Notes: generated by a model from the letters alone, not told the origin. A stretch of 64,000 nucleotides of DNA from Pseudomonadota bacterium (GCA_022360315.1 JAKSDA010000568.1:36297-100296); one strand, 5' to 3'. Positions 14,554 to 23,169 are shown, numbered from the stretch's first letter. Numbers and translations: made by a program.

Positions 14554-16248
14554 ATGACAAAGCGTTCCGGGTTCAGCATCTCGGTCAAGATGATCCTGAC
14601 CTCGACGCTGCTCATTCTCTTGACTGTCGCAGGGTTCGGGATCATGAACGTCCTCAATATCCGGGACGTTTACGACACCACTGCCGAGGAGAAAATCGAC
14701 AACTTCCGCGCAGCCCTCGCGCGCAAGGGTGAGACTACCACGCAGGTATTCGCCCAGGCGATGGTGATGAATCTCATCAACCACGCCGACAACGACATTC
14801 AACTCATCGTCGAGAAAACCGCCACTCAGGATCCGGAGCTCAAGCTCATCTACATCTTATCGCGGGATAAACGGGTCGTGACGTATTGCCGCATCACCCG
14901 TGACACAGGTCAGATTTGTGATCCTGAACGATACCGACGCGATGCCGAGGGGGAGGCGCCACACATCGACGAGGCGTCGTGGCAAAAGGTCGAAGAGATC
15001 TGGCGGGAGCGCATCGCCGCCGGCAAGTCGGAAACTCTCGTCGGATTCGAGTTCAGCCATCAGGGCCGGCCCATGCAGATCTTTGCCTACCCGGTGTTCA
15101 GTGGCGGTCAGATTCCCACTCCAACGGCCGCATTGGCCCGGGAGCCGGGCGATTATCGCCAGGGCTTTGTCATCCTCGGCTACGATCTCGAGCCCATCGC
15201 CCGTTTCACCACAGAGAGTCAGCGCAAAAAACAGGACGCCGAGGGAGAAGCCATCGTACGGACTGGAGCGGTCGGCTTTCTCTTCGTTTTGATCGGCACT
15301 GTCCTGGCCATAATCCAGGGACTCAGCATTTCCAAGCCACTCAAGACACTGGCCTGGAAAGCCGACCGCATCGCAAACGGCGACCTCGAGGCCCGAGTGG
15401 ATGTCTCCTCCACCGACGAGATCGGGCTACTCGCCAAGCATTTTAATCTGATGGCCGACCGCCTTGTCGTGTTGCTCCAGCAGACCCGGGAAAAGGCCAA
15501 GCTCGAGAAAGAGCTCGAGGTCGTGCGTACCATTCAGGAAACTCTGGTTCCGCCCAACGACCCCGTCGATTGCGGATTTTTTAACTTTGCCGGCTTCTTT
15601 CAGCCAGCTTCTCACTGCGGTGGTGATTGGTGGACCTATCACGTGCTGAAACACGGCAAGATTTTGCTCGTCATCGGTGACGTAACCGGTCACGGTGTAC
15701 CTTCGGCAATGATCACCGCCACCGCCAAGGCATCATGTGATGTGGCGCGTGCTGTCCACGACGACGACGTCGCCGTCACCACACTGCTCGAGATCATGAA
15801 CCAGGCCATCTTCGAGAGCGCCAGGCGCAGGTTCGTCATGACGTGTTTCGCTTCGATCGTCGACCCCAACACCCGAACGATTACTTATGCCAACGCAGGC
15901 CACAACTTTCCCTATCTCTACCGCCTCGGCGAAGGTGGTCGCGGCGAGTTCGGCTCGCTGATGATCCGGGGAAATCGCCTCGGTGACGTCGAGGGCTCCA
16001 CCTACGAGGCCAAGAGTACCCACCTTCGTCCCGGTGATACCCTTGTCTGGTACACCGACGGCATCGTCGAGTGCGAGAACAGGAAGGGTGAAGAATACGG
16101 CGAGCGGCGTTTTCGAGCCTCGATACGGGAGGCAGCCCACCTCGATGCCAGCGATCTCCGCACCACTGTTGTCAACCAGGCGCTGAGCTTCTACGGCAAG
16201 GGCCGACGCAAGGACGACATCACCATGATCGTCGGTCGCGTCACCTGA
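14554..16248 (+). CDS. Membrane HAMP-SpoIIE family PP2C protein phosphatase
   Basis: 564 residues from the ATG at 14554. N-terminal membrane helix about 11-33, then an extracytoplasmic sensor domain (about 34-235), a second membrane helix (about 238-257), a HAMP domain (SKPLKTLAWKADRIANGDLEARV; about 258-310), a short helix, and a SpoIIE/RsbU-type PP2C domain to the end. Metal-binding aspartates are visible: Asp358 in GGDWW, Asp376 in IGDVTGHG, Asp502 in WYTDGI and Asp554/555 in RKDDIT. Family members dephosphorylate STAS anti-sigma antagonists or PhoP-like partners. The frame is open 294 bp further upstream, but that part overlaps the antisense PAS gene and has no family resemblance, so the shorter start is preferred. 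A GAGGAGGT site overlapping its stop couples it to the next TPR gene. Confidence 0.92.
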   Translation: MTKRSGFSISVKMILTSTLLILLTVAGFGIMNVLNIRDVYDTTAEEKIDNFRAALARKGETTTQVFAQAMVMNLINHADNDIQLIVEKTATQDPELKLIYILSRDKRVVTYCRITRDTGQICDPERYRRDAEGEAPHIDEASWQKVEEIWRERIAAGKSETLVGFEFSHQGRPMQIFAYPVFSGGQIPTPTAALAREPGDYRQGFVILGYDLEPIARFTTESQRKKQDAEGEAIVRTGAVGFLFVLIGTVLAIIQGLSISKPLKTLAWKADRIANGDLEARVDVSSTDEIGLLAKHFNLMADRLVVLLQQTREKAKLEKELEVVRTIQETLVPPNDPVDCGFFNFAGFFQPASHCGGDWWTYHVLKHGKILLVIGDVTGHGVPSAMITATAKASCDVARAVHDDDVAVTTLLEIMNQAIFESARRRFVMTCFASIVDPNTRTITYANAGHNFPYLYRLGEGGRGEFGSLMIRGNRLGDVEGSTYEAKSTHLRPGDTLVWYTDGIVECENRKGEEYGERRFRASIREAAHLDASDLRTTVVNQALSFYGKGRRKDDITMIVGRVT

Positions 16249-16257
16249 GGAGGTGTC

Positions 16258-18765
16258 ATGTTTCGCCTATCGCGAGTACTTTCCGCGACTGTCGTGTTTC
16301 TCGGTTGCTGCGCCGTGGTGCCCGCCCATGGGCAGGTGGAAGACGACCTCAGAGAGGGCGATCGTTATTTCGAGGCCGGCAAGTACAAAAAGGCCGCGCA
16401 GCGCTACGACAGTGCGATCGAACGCAGTCCCGGTCTGGTTTCAGCTGACGCATACGGCCAGCGTGCCGCCATCTTCATCATCCAGAAAAACTACCGAGGT
16501 GGACTCCAGTTCATCACCGAGCGCGCCGAGGCCCAGCATCCCGATGCCCCCGAGGTGCTCGAGCAGAAAGCCCTCATCTTGTGGCTGCTCGGGCGCCGGG
16601 CCGAGGCGATCGATACCGCCGAGAGCGTGATCGCCCAAAAACCCCAAGTTTATTCCAACCAGGGCATCATTGGCGAGTTTTACGCAGGCCGGGACCCGGC
16701 GCGGGCAGTTCGCGCCTATGAGAGTTATTTCCGCAACCGCCCGAGCTCGCTGGAGAAGAACGACGTCTTGCCCCGTGTCCGGCTCGGCTTCTCCTATCTC
16801 GCTGTGGGCCGCCATCGGGCCGCCGAGGCGCAGTTCGATATACTGCTCAAAAAGCACCGCAAACAGCCGCACGCAGAGGTCAACGCCAGAAACGGTCTGT
16901 GCGCCGCCTATGCCGCACTCGGCAAGTATGACCGCGCCATCACTCTGTGCGAGCAAATCGTCGCCAACCCGCGCCACGTCGACCGCGGTGGGTCGGTCTG
17001 GTACAACCTGGGCAGAGCCTATCTGCACAAAAAACAGACCGGACGAGCACGTGCGGCGGGCAATCGTTTCATACGCATGCGTCAGAGTTCGCCCAAAGGA
17101 TACCTTCTGGTCGGCGATGCATACTTTCAGGAACGCAACTGGGCCAGGGCGCTGCAGTACTATCTCGACGCCGAGAAGCTCATCAAAGGCGGTAGGGCTT
17201 CGGTCGATCTCGGGATCAAGCTCGGCGCGACATATCGGCGGCTCAATCGTCCCGGCGACGCCATCACTGTCCTCGAGTCGGTCTTTGCTGTGAACCCCAA
17301 CGATATCACCCTGGCCTCCGAGCTGGGCAGCGCCTACCTGGCGTCCCGGCAGGACAAGAAAGCGATCAACACGGTCGACAGGTTGATCCAGGCCGATGAC
17401 TTCGCTGATCTGGACAGGGCAGACAGGGCTGCTCTGCTGCTCATTGCCGCTCGTGCCCTGTACAACCTGCGCGAGATCAAAAAAGCTCTGAGGCGGTATC
17501 GGGCCGCCTATAAGCTGCGCCGGAATGATATCAAGGTACGTATCGGCCTGGTCCAGACAATAAACCTGCAAGCCTATGAAGCAATGTCGAAGGGAGATCT
17601 CAATAGCGCCGCCCGGCACCTCGGCCAGGCCTACCAACTCGACCGGAAGTCCACTCTGACAAACAGAAATTTGGCAGTATTAGCCCTGAGCCGGAAGCGC
17701 TGCAACAGGGCCGAGAAGTACCTCGCCGCGCTTGCCAAGGCGCCGGGCGAGGCCCTGATGTACCACCGCCTGCTCGCCCGAGCGTATCTGTGCCAACGCA
17801 GACCCAATCGTGCGCGCGCGGCGAAACACTACGCCCTGGCCGAGAAATATGCGCTCGATCCAAACCTACAGGCCAACCTGTTGCGGGCCGAAATCTATAC
17901 TGAGTGGGCCCCACTTCTGTTACAGAGCAACTTGGACGACGCAATAGACAAACTGAAAACCGCCGCGCAGCTGGCGGCGAGAAACCCCGAAGTAGGCCGC
18001 GCCGCCCGGCGCAATCTCGCCCTGGCATCGTACCGTCGCGGCTGGCGCAATATGCGTGCCGGCAAGCTACCCGCGGCCGTCGAAGATTTTCAAATCGCCA
18101 CCCGCGATGCAAACTTGCTGCGCGGTACCGAAACCCGGGTCTTCGAGTTTTCACTGGCCATGGCTCATCTTGAAAATGGCGAGAGCAACAAGGCGATCAA
18201 GCTGTTCAATCGACTGATTGCAATGGACCAACCAGCTTCGTTTCTGAAGCCGCCCTACGATGCCATCGGACTGCGCTTTTTTGCCGCATATGCAAAATAT
18301 CGAAGTGGAAACAGCAGGTTACAACGTCAGGCAGCGCAGACGTTCAGCCGTCTGCAAAGACGGGGGCGCCGCCCGCTCGGCGGCAGGCTACGTGACCTCA
18401 CCGCCTCCACCTGGCTGTACATAGCAGGTGAAGCGTATCGTACAGGCGGCATCGATGATGCCCGGCAAGCCCTCAAGAATGCCGCCCGATACGCGACTTC
18501 ATCCAAGAAGATGAAGCGCGTCACCTCGAATAACCGAATCGTTCTGGCCATGGCCAGACGCGGTATGCCCCGCTCGGCGCTGGCCACGCTGCGGGGATTG
18601 GCGGAATCTGTGCCCGAGGCACTCGTCAACCTCGGGATCCTGTACGATCGGCTGGGTAAATCCCGGGTAGCATATGATCACTGGATCCGTGCCCGCCAGT
18701 CCGGCATCCGGGTTCGCAGCGTGCAGCAGTGGATCGACACGAAAAAACGAATGTATGGGTTTTGA
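16258..18765 (+). CDS. Exported TPR-repeat protein
   Basis: 835 residues. The start MFRLSRVLSATVVFLGCCAVVPAHG is a convincing Sec signal peptide with probable cleavage after AHG near residue 26. The rest is TPR-like: GDRYFEAGKYKKAAQRYDSA, then ARALQYYLDAEKLIK, GRHRAAEAQFDILL, GKYDRAITLCEQ and others to the C-terminus (GKSRVAYDHWIRARQ). Start ATG 16258 has a very strong site, GAGGAGGT at 16247-16254, overlapping the phosphatase stop, so the genes are almost certainly co-transcribed. It is probably a periplasmic scaffold, perhaps working with the sensor domain of the phosphatase or with the binding protein 11 bp downstream. Confidence 0.9.
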   Translation: MFRLSRVLSATVVFLGCCAVVPAHGQVEDDLREGDRYFEAGKYKKAAQRYDSAIERSPGLVSADAYGQRAAIFIIQKNYRGGLQFITERAEAQHPDAPEVLEQKALILWLLGRRAEAIDTAESVIAQKPQVYSNQGIIGEFYAGRDPARAVRAYESYFRNRPSSLEKNDVLPRVRLGFSYLAVGRHRAAEAQFDILLKKHRKQPHAEVNARNGLCAAYAALGKYDRAITLCEQIVANPRHVDRGGSVWYNLGRAYLHKKQTGRARAAGNRFIRMRQSSPKGYLLVGDAYFQERNWARALQYYLDAEKLIKGGRASVDLGIKLGATYRRLNRPGDAITVLESVFAVNPNDITLASELGSAYLASRQDKKAINTVDRLIQADDFADLDRADRAALLLIAARALYNLREIKKALRRYRAAYKLRRNDIKVRIGLVQTINLQAYEAMSKGDLNSAARHLGQAYQLDRKSTLTNRNLAVLALSRKRCNRAEKYLAALAKAPGEALMYHRLLARAYLCQRRPNRARAAKHYALAEKYALDPNLQANLLRAEIYTEWAPLLLQSNLDDAIDKLKTAAQLAARNPEVGRAARRNLALASYRRGWRNMRAGKLPAAVEDFQIATRDANLLRGTETRVFEFSLAMAHLENGESNKAIKLFNRLIAMDQPASFLKPPYDAIGLRFFAAYAKYRSGNSRLQRQAAQTFSRLQRRGRRPLGGRLRDLTASTWLYIAGEAYRTGGIDDARQALKNAARYATSSKKMKRVTSNNRIVLAMARRGMPRSALATLRGLAESVPEALVNLGILYDRLGKSRVAYDHWIRARQSGIRVRSVQQWIDTKKRMYGF

Positions 18766-18776
18766 GGTAGAGCCCG

Positions 18777-19706
18777 ATGAAGCGAGCGCGTTACGCAGTC
18801 ATACTGGTAGCAATCATCGCCCTCTCGGCGGTGATTGTAACCACGAGCCGTTCCGACGGCCAGCGTGACGCTGTCGAGCAGCTCTCTGTTGCCATCTATA
18901 CCCCGATGGTTCAGTTCGCCAATTCGACGGCACGCCTTTCCTACGTCCAGGGGTTGGCCAAGTCGCTCCGGGCCAGCACTGGCATTCCGGTCCGGGGCTT
19001 GTCGTTTACAAGTTTGAGTAAACTACTCCGGGCCAAGCCCGACTTCGCCATTGTCGATGGCCAGTGCTACGCGGCGAACATGAACTGGCGACTTCTGGCC
19101 AGTGCTCGGATCGGCGGTCGTACCAACCGGCCATGGGCTCTTTATTCCCGGCTCGGTCCCAGCTTGAGCAGTCTGCGCGGCAAGAAGCTGGCCTTTGTAA
19201 AAACCGGCTGCGACGATAGTGACTTTATCGACAATGCCATGCTGGAATCTGAGATAGATGACCGATTCTTCGGTGAACAACTGGGGAAAACCGACCTCGC
19301 CGGTGCTCTGGCTCTGGTCGCCACCTACAAGGGCGCACATGCGGTATTTGCGCCCCTGGGAAGCCACAAAGGGCTGCCCAAGGTGTTCGATAGCGGCTCG
19401 GTGCCCAATCCGGCATTTGTCCAACTCAATTCGAGACTCGCCAACGACCTGGTTGATCGTGTGCGCGAAACAGTCATCGGTTACGGTGGGTCGAGCGCAA
19501 TTGATGGCTGGTCAGCCGGGAAGACCCAGCAGTATCGCGCGTTGCGCAGGCGTATGGCCAAACGAGTCAAGCGGGGCTTGTTCGCGGTTCCCGAGCCCAT
19601 GCGTCTCGACGCCAACGAGTATCTTATAGAGCCGGCCTCCGTGGGCGAGAATGACTTGCCCCAGATTGAGCAAAACTTTGAAAAACCGCCAGAAAGACAG
19701 GAGTAA
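18777..19706 (+). CDS. PhnD/SsuA-like periplasmic substrate-binding protein
   Basis: 309 residues with an N-terminal signal anchor or signal peptide (YAVILVAIIALSAVIVTT). The body resembles the PhnD/phosphonate-type solute-binding fold: AIYTPMVQFANSTARLSYVQ, then LLRAKPDFAIVDGQCYAA, SLRGKKLAFVKTGCDDSDF and a C-terminal helical lobe. No ABC permease or ATPase gene is near. It is the third gene of a tight cluster (phosphatase, TPR protein, this gene; 11 bp spacing), so a role as ligand sensor for the signalling cluster is at least as likely as transport. The ligand is unknown. GAGGTAGAG lies a few bases before the ATG. Confidence 0.7.
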   Translation: MKRARYAVILVAIIALSAVIVTTSRSDGQRDAVEQLSVAIYTPMVQFANSTARLSYVQGLAKSLRASTGIPVRGLSFTSLSKLLRAKPDFAIVDGQCYAANMNWRLLASARIGGRTNRPWALYSRLGPSLSSLRGKKLAFVKTGCDDSDFIDNAMLESEIDDRFFGEQLGKTDLAGALALVATYKGAHAVFAPLGSHKGLPKVFDSGSVPNPAFVQLNSRLANDLVDRVRETVIGYGGSSAIDGWSAGKTQQYRALRRRMAKRVKRGLFAVPEPMRLDANEYLIEPASVGENDLPQIEQNFEKPPERQE

Positions 19707-19792
19707 TGAGTATTCTATCGGTGTGTATGCTCACCGACACGATTGCAACTCAATCTGGTCGAACCAAGAGTAATGAAGCAGTAGCCATAAAA

Positions 19793-19879
19793 GCCTGAGC
19801 AGGCGAAAATAAGAAGGCAAGCATAAAGACCCGAACGAATATGAACGGAAACTCAGGGGAGTCGCAAAACGGGATGCGA
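19793..19879 (+). promoter_or_regulatory. Possible structured leader before the STAS-HK-RR operon
   Basis: Between the binding-protein stop (19706) and the GTG at 19905 lie three short hairpins in A-rich sequence: GCCT/AGGC (19793-19804), ACTC/GAGT (19851-19862) and TCGCA/TGCGA (19862-19879). I cannot match them to a known riboswitch. They may be a regulatory leader or chance structure. Confidence 0.25.
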
Positions 19880-19904
19880 GTTCAGGTCTTCTTAGGAGAA
19901 TCAG

Positions 19905-20411
19905 GTGGTACTTTCGATGAAGGCTCAAGCCGACTCGGTCGCGCTGTCATGGCGCATCAAGGAACGCGGAGGACTTACGACGGTCGATTTTTTCGGCGAA
20001 ATCGATGAGAACGCTGATTTTTCGGATCTGCGCCGTCATCTCAAGGGCTCGGTGGTCTTTCATTTGGCAGAAGTTCGGCGTATCAATTCGTGTGGTGTGC
20101 GCGAGTGGGTGAACTTTGTTCGCGACCTTCCTGATGTAACGGATATGACGTTCACCCATTGCTCTCCAGCGATCGTCACGCAGCTCAACATGATCTACAA
20201 TTTCCGCGGTCCAGCGAAAGTTCGATCGTTCTATGCGCCCTATGTCTGCGAGAATTGCAACAACGAAGAGGACAAGCTTCTCGAAGTACAGACAGTATTT
20301 GCTGATGGTGAGATAAAAGGGGTCCCCGAGTTCGATTGCGCAGAGTGCCATCGGGCAATGGAGTTCGACGACCTGCCCGAACGATACTTGTCGTTTTTGT
20401 CGGAAGCGTAA
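19905..20411 (+). CDS. STAS-like domain protein with zinc ribbon (soluble paralogue)
   Basis: 168 residues, paralogous over its whole length to residues 1-160 of the protein at 12763 but without linker or membrane anchor. STAS-like part: LTTVDFFGEIDE, then VVFHLAEVRRINSCGVREW. Ser62-Cys63-Gly64 occupies the switch loop, so cysteine again replaces the serine phosphorylated in SpoIIAA. The zinc ribbon is CENC (115-118) and CAEC (145-148), followed by MEFDDLPERYLSFL. GTG 19905 is chosen because AGGAG (19894-19898) is 6 bp upstream; the in-frame ATG at 19917 would be 18 bp away. It is first in an operon with a histidine kinase 4 bp downstream, suggesting that the kinase and STAS protein act together. 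Confidence 0.85.
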   Translation: MVLSMKAQADSVALSWRIKERGGLTTVDFFGEIDENADFSDLRRHLKGSVVFHLAEVRRINSCGVREWVNFVRDLPDVTDMTFTHCSPAIVTQLNMIYNFRGPAKVRSFYAPYVCENCNNEEDKLLEVQTVFADGEIKGVPEFDCAECHRAMEFDDLPERYLSFLSEA

Positions 20412-20415
20412 CTCG

Positions 20416-21792
20416 GTGAACGCAGTCCTAGAACAGGTCAAGCAAGTGCTTGAGGGCAGCGTCGACGCCGCTGTGGTGCTCGACGCTGAAAGGCGCATTC
20501 TGTACTACAATCGCGCTTATCAGGTCTTGAGCGGCCTGCGCGGGCGCCAGCTCAGTCAGCGGGTCAAAGCGGGGGTGCACTGCTTCGAGATTTTTCCGCT
20601 CGAGATTTGCGATAATCAGTGTTTGGGTTGCAAGGCCCGTGATGCTGACCGGGCCCTGCGGGTCGACGAGATCAAGGCCACGCGGGGTGGTGACGGCGAA
20701 GAGATGACGTTCATCGTGGCGGCGGTGCCTCTCGGCAATGGTATGGTCATCGAGACCTATCGCGACGTCACCGCGGACGTCCGCATCCAGCGTCGCCTCA
20801 AGGTATTGCTCGAGGGGGAACGGCGACAAAAAGAGCTTCTCGAGGAAAAAGTCAGAGAGCGGACAAACGAGCTCCGGCAGGCTCAGGCCGTGTTGGTACA
20901 TCACGAAAAGATGTCGTCGCTCGGCCGCCTCGTCGCGGGTATTGCCCATGAATTGAACAATCCCATCAACTTCGTCTACGGCAATGTCGACTTCTTGGGC
21001 GAGTACATGGAGGATCTGCTGCGGCTGGTCAGACTGATTGACGGCTCCGACCTTCCCGGCGATGTACGCACCAAGTTCGATTCCATGAAAGAGCAAATCG
21101 AGTACGATTTTTTGGTCGAGGATTCGCGCAAGCTCATCCGCTCGATCCGGGCCGGTGCCGAGCGCACGGCCAGCATAGTACAGGACCTGAAGACGTTTTC
21201 TCGGACCAGCGGTGGGGAGCTACAAGAAGCCGACATCGCTGCGGGAATCGAAACCACTCTGAATCTCATCGCCCCCTTGCTGAAGAATCGCGTCGAGGTC
21301 CGCCGCTCCATCGAACCGAGTATGCCCAAGTTGGTGTGCAATGCCGGCCACATCAACCAGGTGTTCATGAACATACTGACCAATGCGGCACAGGCTATCG
21401 AGGGTGAGGGCACGATCGACGTCCGTATCGACACCATCGACAAGCACTCGGCCATACGCGTAGTGATCACCGATTCCGGCCCGGGCATTCCCCCCGACGT
21501 CATCGAAAAGATCAGCGATCCATTCTTTACGACCAAGGACGTCGGCGAAGGGACTGGCCTGGGCCTGTGGATCACCGAAAGCATCATTCGCGCCCACGGC
21601 GGCACCATGAAGTGCGAGAGCGAGATCGGCCGGGGGGCCGAATTCACCGTCATACTGCCGGTAAATCCGCCTGAAACAGCGCGTGGCGGCATTTTGAGCG
21701 ACCCCAAGGCGGCACAGGCGAGTATTTTGCGGGCAGACACGGATGGAGTCGTTGCATCCAACCAGGGTGCCCAGGGCAACAAGAATGTCTGA
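20416..21792 (+). CDS. PAS-domain sensor histidine kinase
   Basis: 458 residues, cytosolic. The PAS domain (about 5-125) carries the same four-cysteine pattern as the small PAS protein: Cys56, Cys65, Cys69, Cys72 (HCFEIFPLEICDNQCLGC). A coiled coil (about 130-165) precedes the HisKA helix with phosphoaccepting His178 in GIAHELNNP. The HATPase has N box NILTNAAQAIEG, G1 DSGPGIPPD, F box DPFFTTKDV and G2 GTGLGLW. It starts with GTG 4 bp after the STAS stop and overlaps the response-regulator gene by 8 bp, so the three genes form a translationally coupled unit. The regulator has no output domain, so the target is probably protein-protein, perhaps through the STAS protein. Confidence 0.95.
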   Translation: MNAVLEQVKQVLEGSVDAAVVLDAERRILYYNRAYQVLSGLRGRQLSQRVKAGVHCFEIFPLEICDNQCLGCKARDADRALRVDEIKATRGGDGEEMTFIVAAVPLGNGMVIETYRDVTADVRIQRRLKVLLEGERRQKELLEEKVRERTNELRQAQAVLVHHEKMSSLGRLVAGIAHELNNPINFVYGNVDFLGEYMEDLLRLVRLIDGSDLPGDVRTKFDSMKEQIEYDFLVEDSRKLIRSIRAGAERTASIVQDLKTFSRTSGGELQEADIAAGIETTLNLIAPLLKNRVEVRRSIEPSMPKLVCNAGHINQVFMNILTNAAQAIEGEGTIDVRIDTIDKHSAIRVVITDSGPGIPPDVIEKISDPFFTTKDVGEGTGLGLWITESIIRAHGGTMKCESEIGRGAEFTVILPVNPPETARGGILSDPKAAQASILRADTDGVVASNQGAQGNKNV

Positions 21793-22180
21793 AGCCAAAC
21801 GAAAGCAGGCCTGCCTGCTCATCGTCGATGACGAGATGCTCAATCGCGAGCTCCTCCGCCGGGTTTTGCATCGCGACTATGAAATCGAAGAAGCCGAAGA
21901 TGCCAACACGGCGCTCGATATCCTCGAGCGTCGTGGAGAGGAAATCCAGCTCATCCTATGCGATCAGCTGATGCCAGGACGCAGCGGCACTCAACTCGCA
22001 GCCGACGTGCGCGAAAACTGGCCATCGATTCACTTCCTCTTGCTCACCGGATACGACGATGATCCGGTCGTGGTGGAAGCGCTCGACAAAGGCCTAATCG
22101 GGGAAGTCGTGGCCAAGCCCTGGCGTGGCTCGGCCCTCAAACGTCGTATTGCGCAGAGGCTCGACAAGAGCCTCGGCTAG
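21785..22180 (+). CDS. Single-domain response regulator (CheY-like)
   Basis: 131 residues making up only a receiver domain. Asp15-Asp16 form the acidic pair, Asp60 in LCDQLMPG is the phosphoacceptor, Thr88 in LLLTGYDD and Lys111 in AKPW complete the switch residues. It starts at the ATG at 21785, within the last codons of the kinase gene, a classic coupled pair. A further in-frame start at 21743 lies deep inside the kinase gene and is less likely. Without an output domain it probably acts by binding a partner or as a phosphate sink. Convergent with the SEC-C gene 20 bp downstream. Confidence 0.95.
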   Translation: MSEAKRKQACLLIVDDEMLNRELLRRVLHRDYEIEEAEDANTALDILERRGEEIQLILCDQLMPGRSGTQLAADVRENWPSIHFLLLTGYDDDPVVVEALDKGLIGEVVAKPWRGSALKRRIAQRLDKSLG

Positions 22181-22200
22181 CCTTTACTGGCGGCAAGCTG

Positions 22201-22491
22201 TCACTTTCCGAAGTTGATAGCGCCGGGGTCGCCGCCATGGCCCGGTGGCGGCGGATCGCGAAGCAGTACGAAGAGGCCGACAACTATGAGCGCCCCGGCA
22301 CCGACCGATAGCCCCAGAGTAACGCTCTTTACAATGGCCAGGTATACGCCGATCGCGGCCCCTCCGAAGGCCAGAACGAGGGGTACAAGAAACCGCCGGC
22401 TCCTGGTCTCGAGGCTTTTACCGAGGTGACAGTTTTTGTACTTCTTACCGCTTCCGCAGGGACAGGGGTCGTTGCGTGAGACGGTTTCCAT
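22201..22491 (-). CDS. SEC-C motif membrane protein
   Basis: 96 residues. The N-terminus carries the zinc-binding SEC-C motif, NDPCPCGSGKKYKNCH (residues 7-22), known from the SecA C-terminus, where it binds zinc and contacts SecB and ribosomes. Two hydrophobic segments follow (FLVPLVLAFGGAAIGVYLA and LGLSVGAGALIVVGLFVLL), then a short polar Pro/Gly tail. A membrane-anchored SEC-C peptide of this kind has no established function that I know. Convergent with the response regulator, with only 20 bp between stops. Confidence 0.85.
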   Translation of the reverse strand: METVSRNDPCPCGSGKKYKNCHLGKSLETRSRRFLVPLVLAFGGAAIGVYLAIVKSVTLGLSVGAGALIVVGLFVLLRDPPPPGHGGDPGAINFGK

Positions 22492-22616
22492 ATCTGGAGA
22501 GTAGCCGCAGATCCGACCAAATGCGAGTCACATCGTTGTCTCTTTAGTTGTTGCGGCGTTTCAACGTCACTGTGCATGAAGTTGGGCCAACTGGCCCTGA
22601 ATGAGCCTGTCTAGTC

Positions 22617-22631
22617 TGGCACAGTGCATGC
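22617..22631 (+). promoter_or_regulatory. Candidate sigma-54 (-24/-12) promoter for the YeeE/YedE pair
   Basis: TGGCAC at 22617-22622, five bases, then ATGC at 22628-22631. This gives the invariant GG and GC exactly 10 bp apart and differs from TGGCAC-N5-TTGC at one position. It lies about 94 bp upstream of the first yeeE-like ATG in an otherwise empty 233-bp gap. Position and match are good, but not proof. Confidence 0.45.
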
Positions 22632-22724
22632 TTCACTGATATGCCTGACGGGGGCCGCCGATTGTGATTCTCGATCGACTCATCAGCGCCCTCCGACCAG
22701 AGAGCTTATAACTGGAGTAGAACC

Positions 22725-23168
22725 ATGGATCTCAACGCAGCCCTCTATGGGTTAGCCGGTGGTGTGCTCATCGGTGCGAGCGCGGGCGCGCTCCTCGTGT
22801 TCAACGGAAGAATTGCCGGCATCAGCGGTATTTACGGCGGTCTTTTGAACAAATCCAGGCTGGCATCCGGCGACGGTACATGGCGGCTTGTGTTTGTCGC
22901 CGGCCTCATCGCCGGCGGCTTGCTCTTGCGCTTGCTGCACCCGGAATCGCTGCCGATCGAGTATGAGGCCGAAGGCGGCTGGGCGATTTTGATTCTGGCC
23001 GGATTGCTGGTCGGGTTTGGCACCCGACTGGGAAGCGGTTGCACCAGCGGTCACGGCGTGTGTGGCATGAGCCGTCTTTCGCGTCGGTCTTTGGTCGCCA
23101 CGCCGCTATTCATAGCGGTTGCGATGCTCACTGTTCTGGCGACCGCTCCACTCTTTGTGGGAGGTTGA
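22725..23168 (+). CDS. YeeE/YedE family (thiosulfate/sulfur) transporter, first half
   Basis: 147 residues, nearly all membrane helices. It carries the YeeE/YedE signature GFGTRLGSGCTSGHGVCGMSRLSRRS, with conserved cysteines of the kind that carry thiosulfate through the membrane in characterised YeeE. It is half the length of full YeeE. The adjacent gene encodes a complementary protein, so the two probably form one transporter. ATG 22725 is preceded by GGAG (22713-22716). Its possible sigma-54 promoter is listed separately. It may import or export sulfur species; the cysD-cysN genes 16 kb away are the only other sulfur genes here. Confidence 0.88.
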   Translation: MDLNAALYGLAGGVLIGASAGALLVFNGRIAGISGIYGGLLNKSRLASGDGTWRLVFVAGLIAGGLLLRLLHPESLPIEYEAEGGWAILILAGLLVGFGTRLGSGCTSGHGVCGMSRLSRRSLVATPLFIAVAMLTVLATAPLFVGG

Positions 23169-23169
23169 T

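Noticed and set aside
19830..19900. c-di-GMP (GEMM) riboswitch
   Set aside because: A short CGCAAA-type word followed by a stem looked suggestive, but the conserved GGCAAACC and GCAAAGCC elements are missing.
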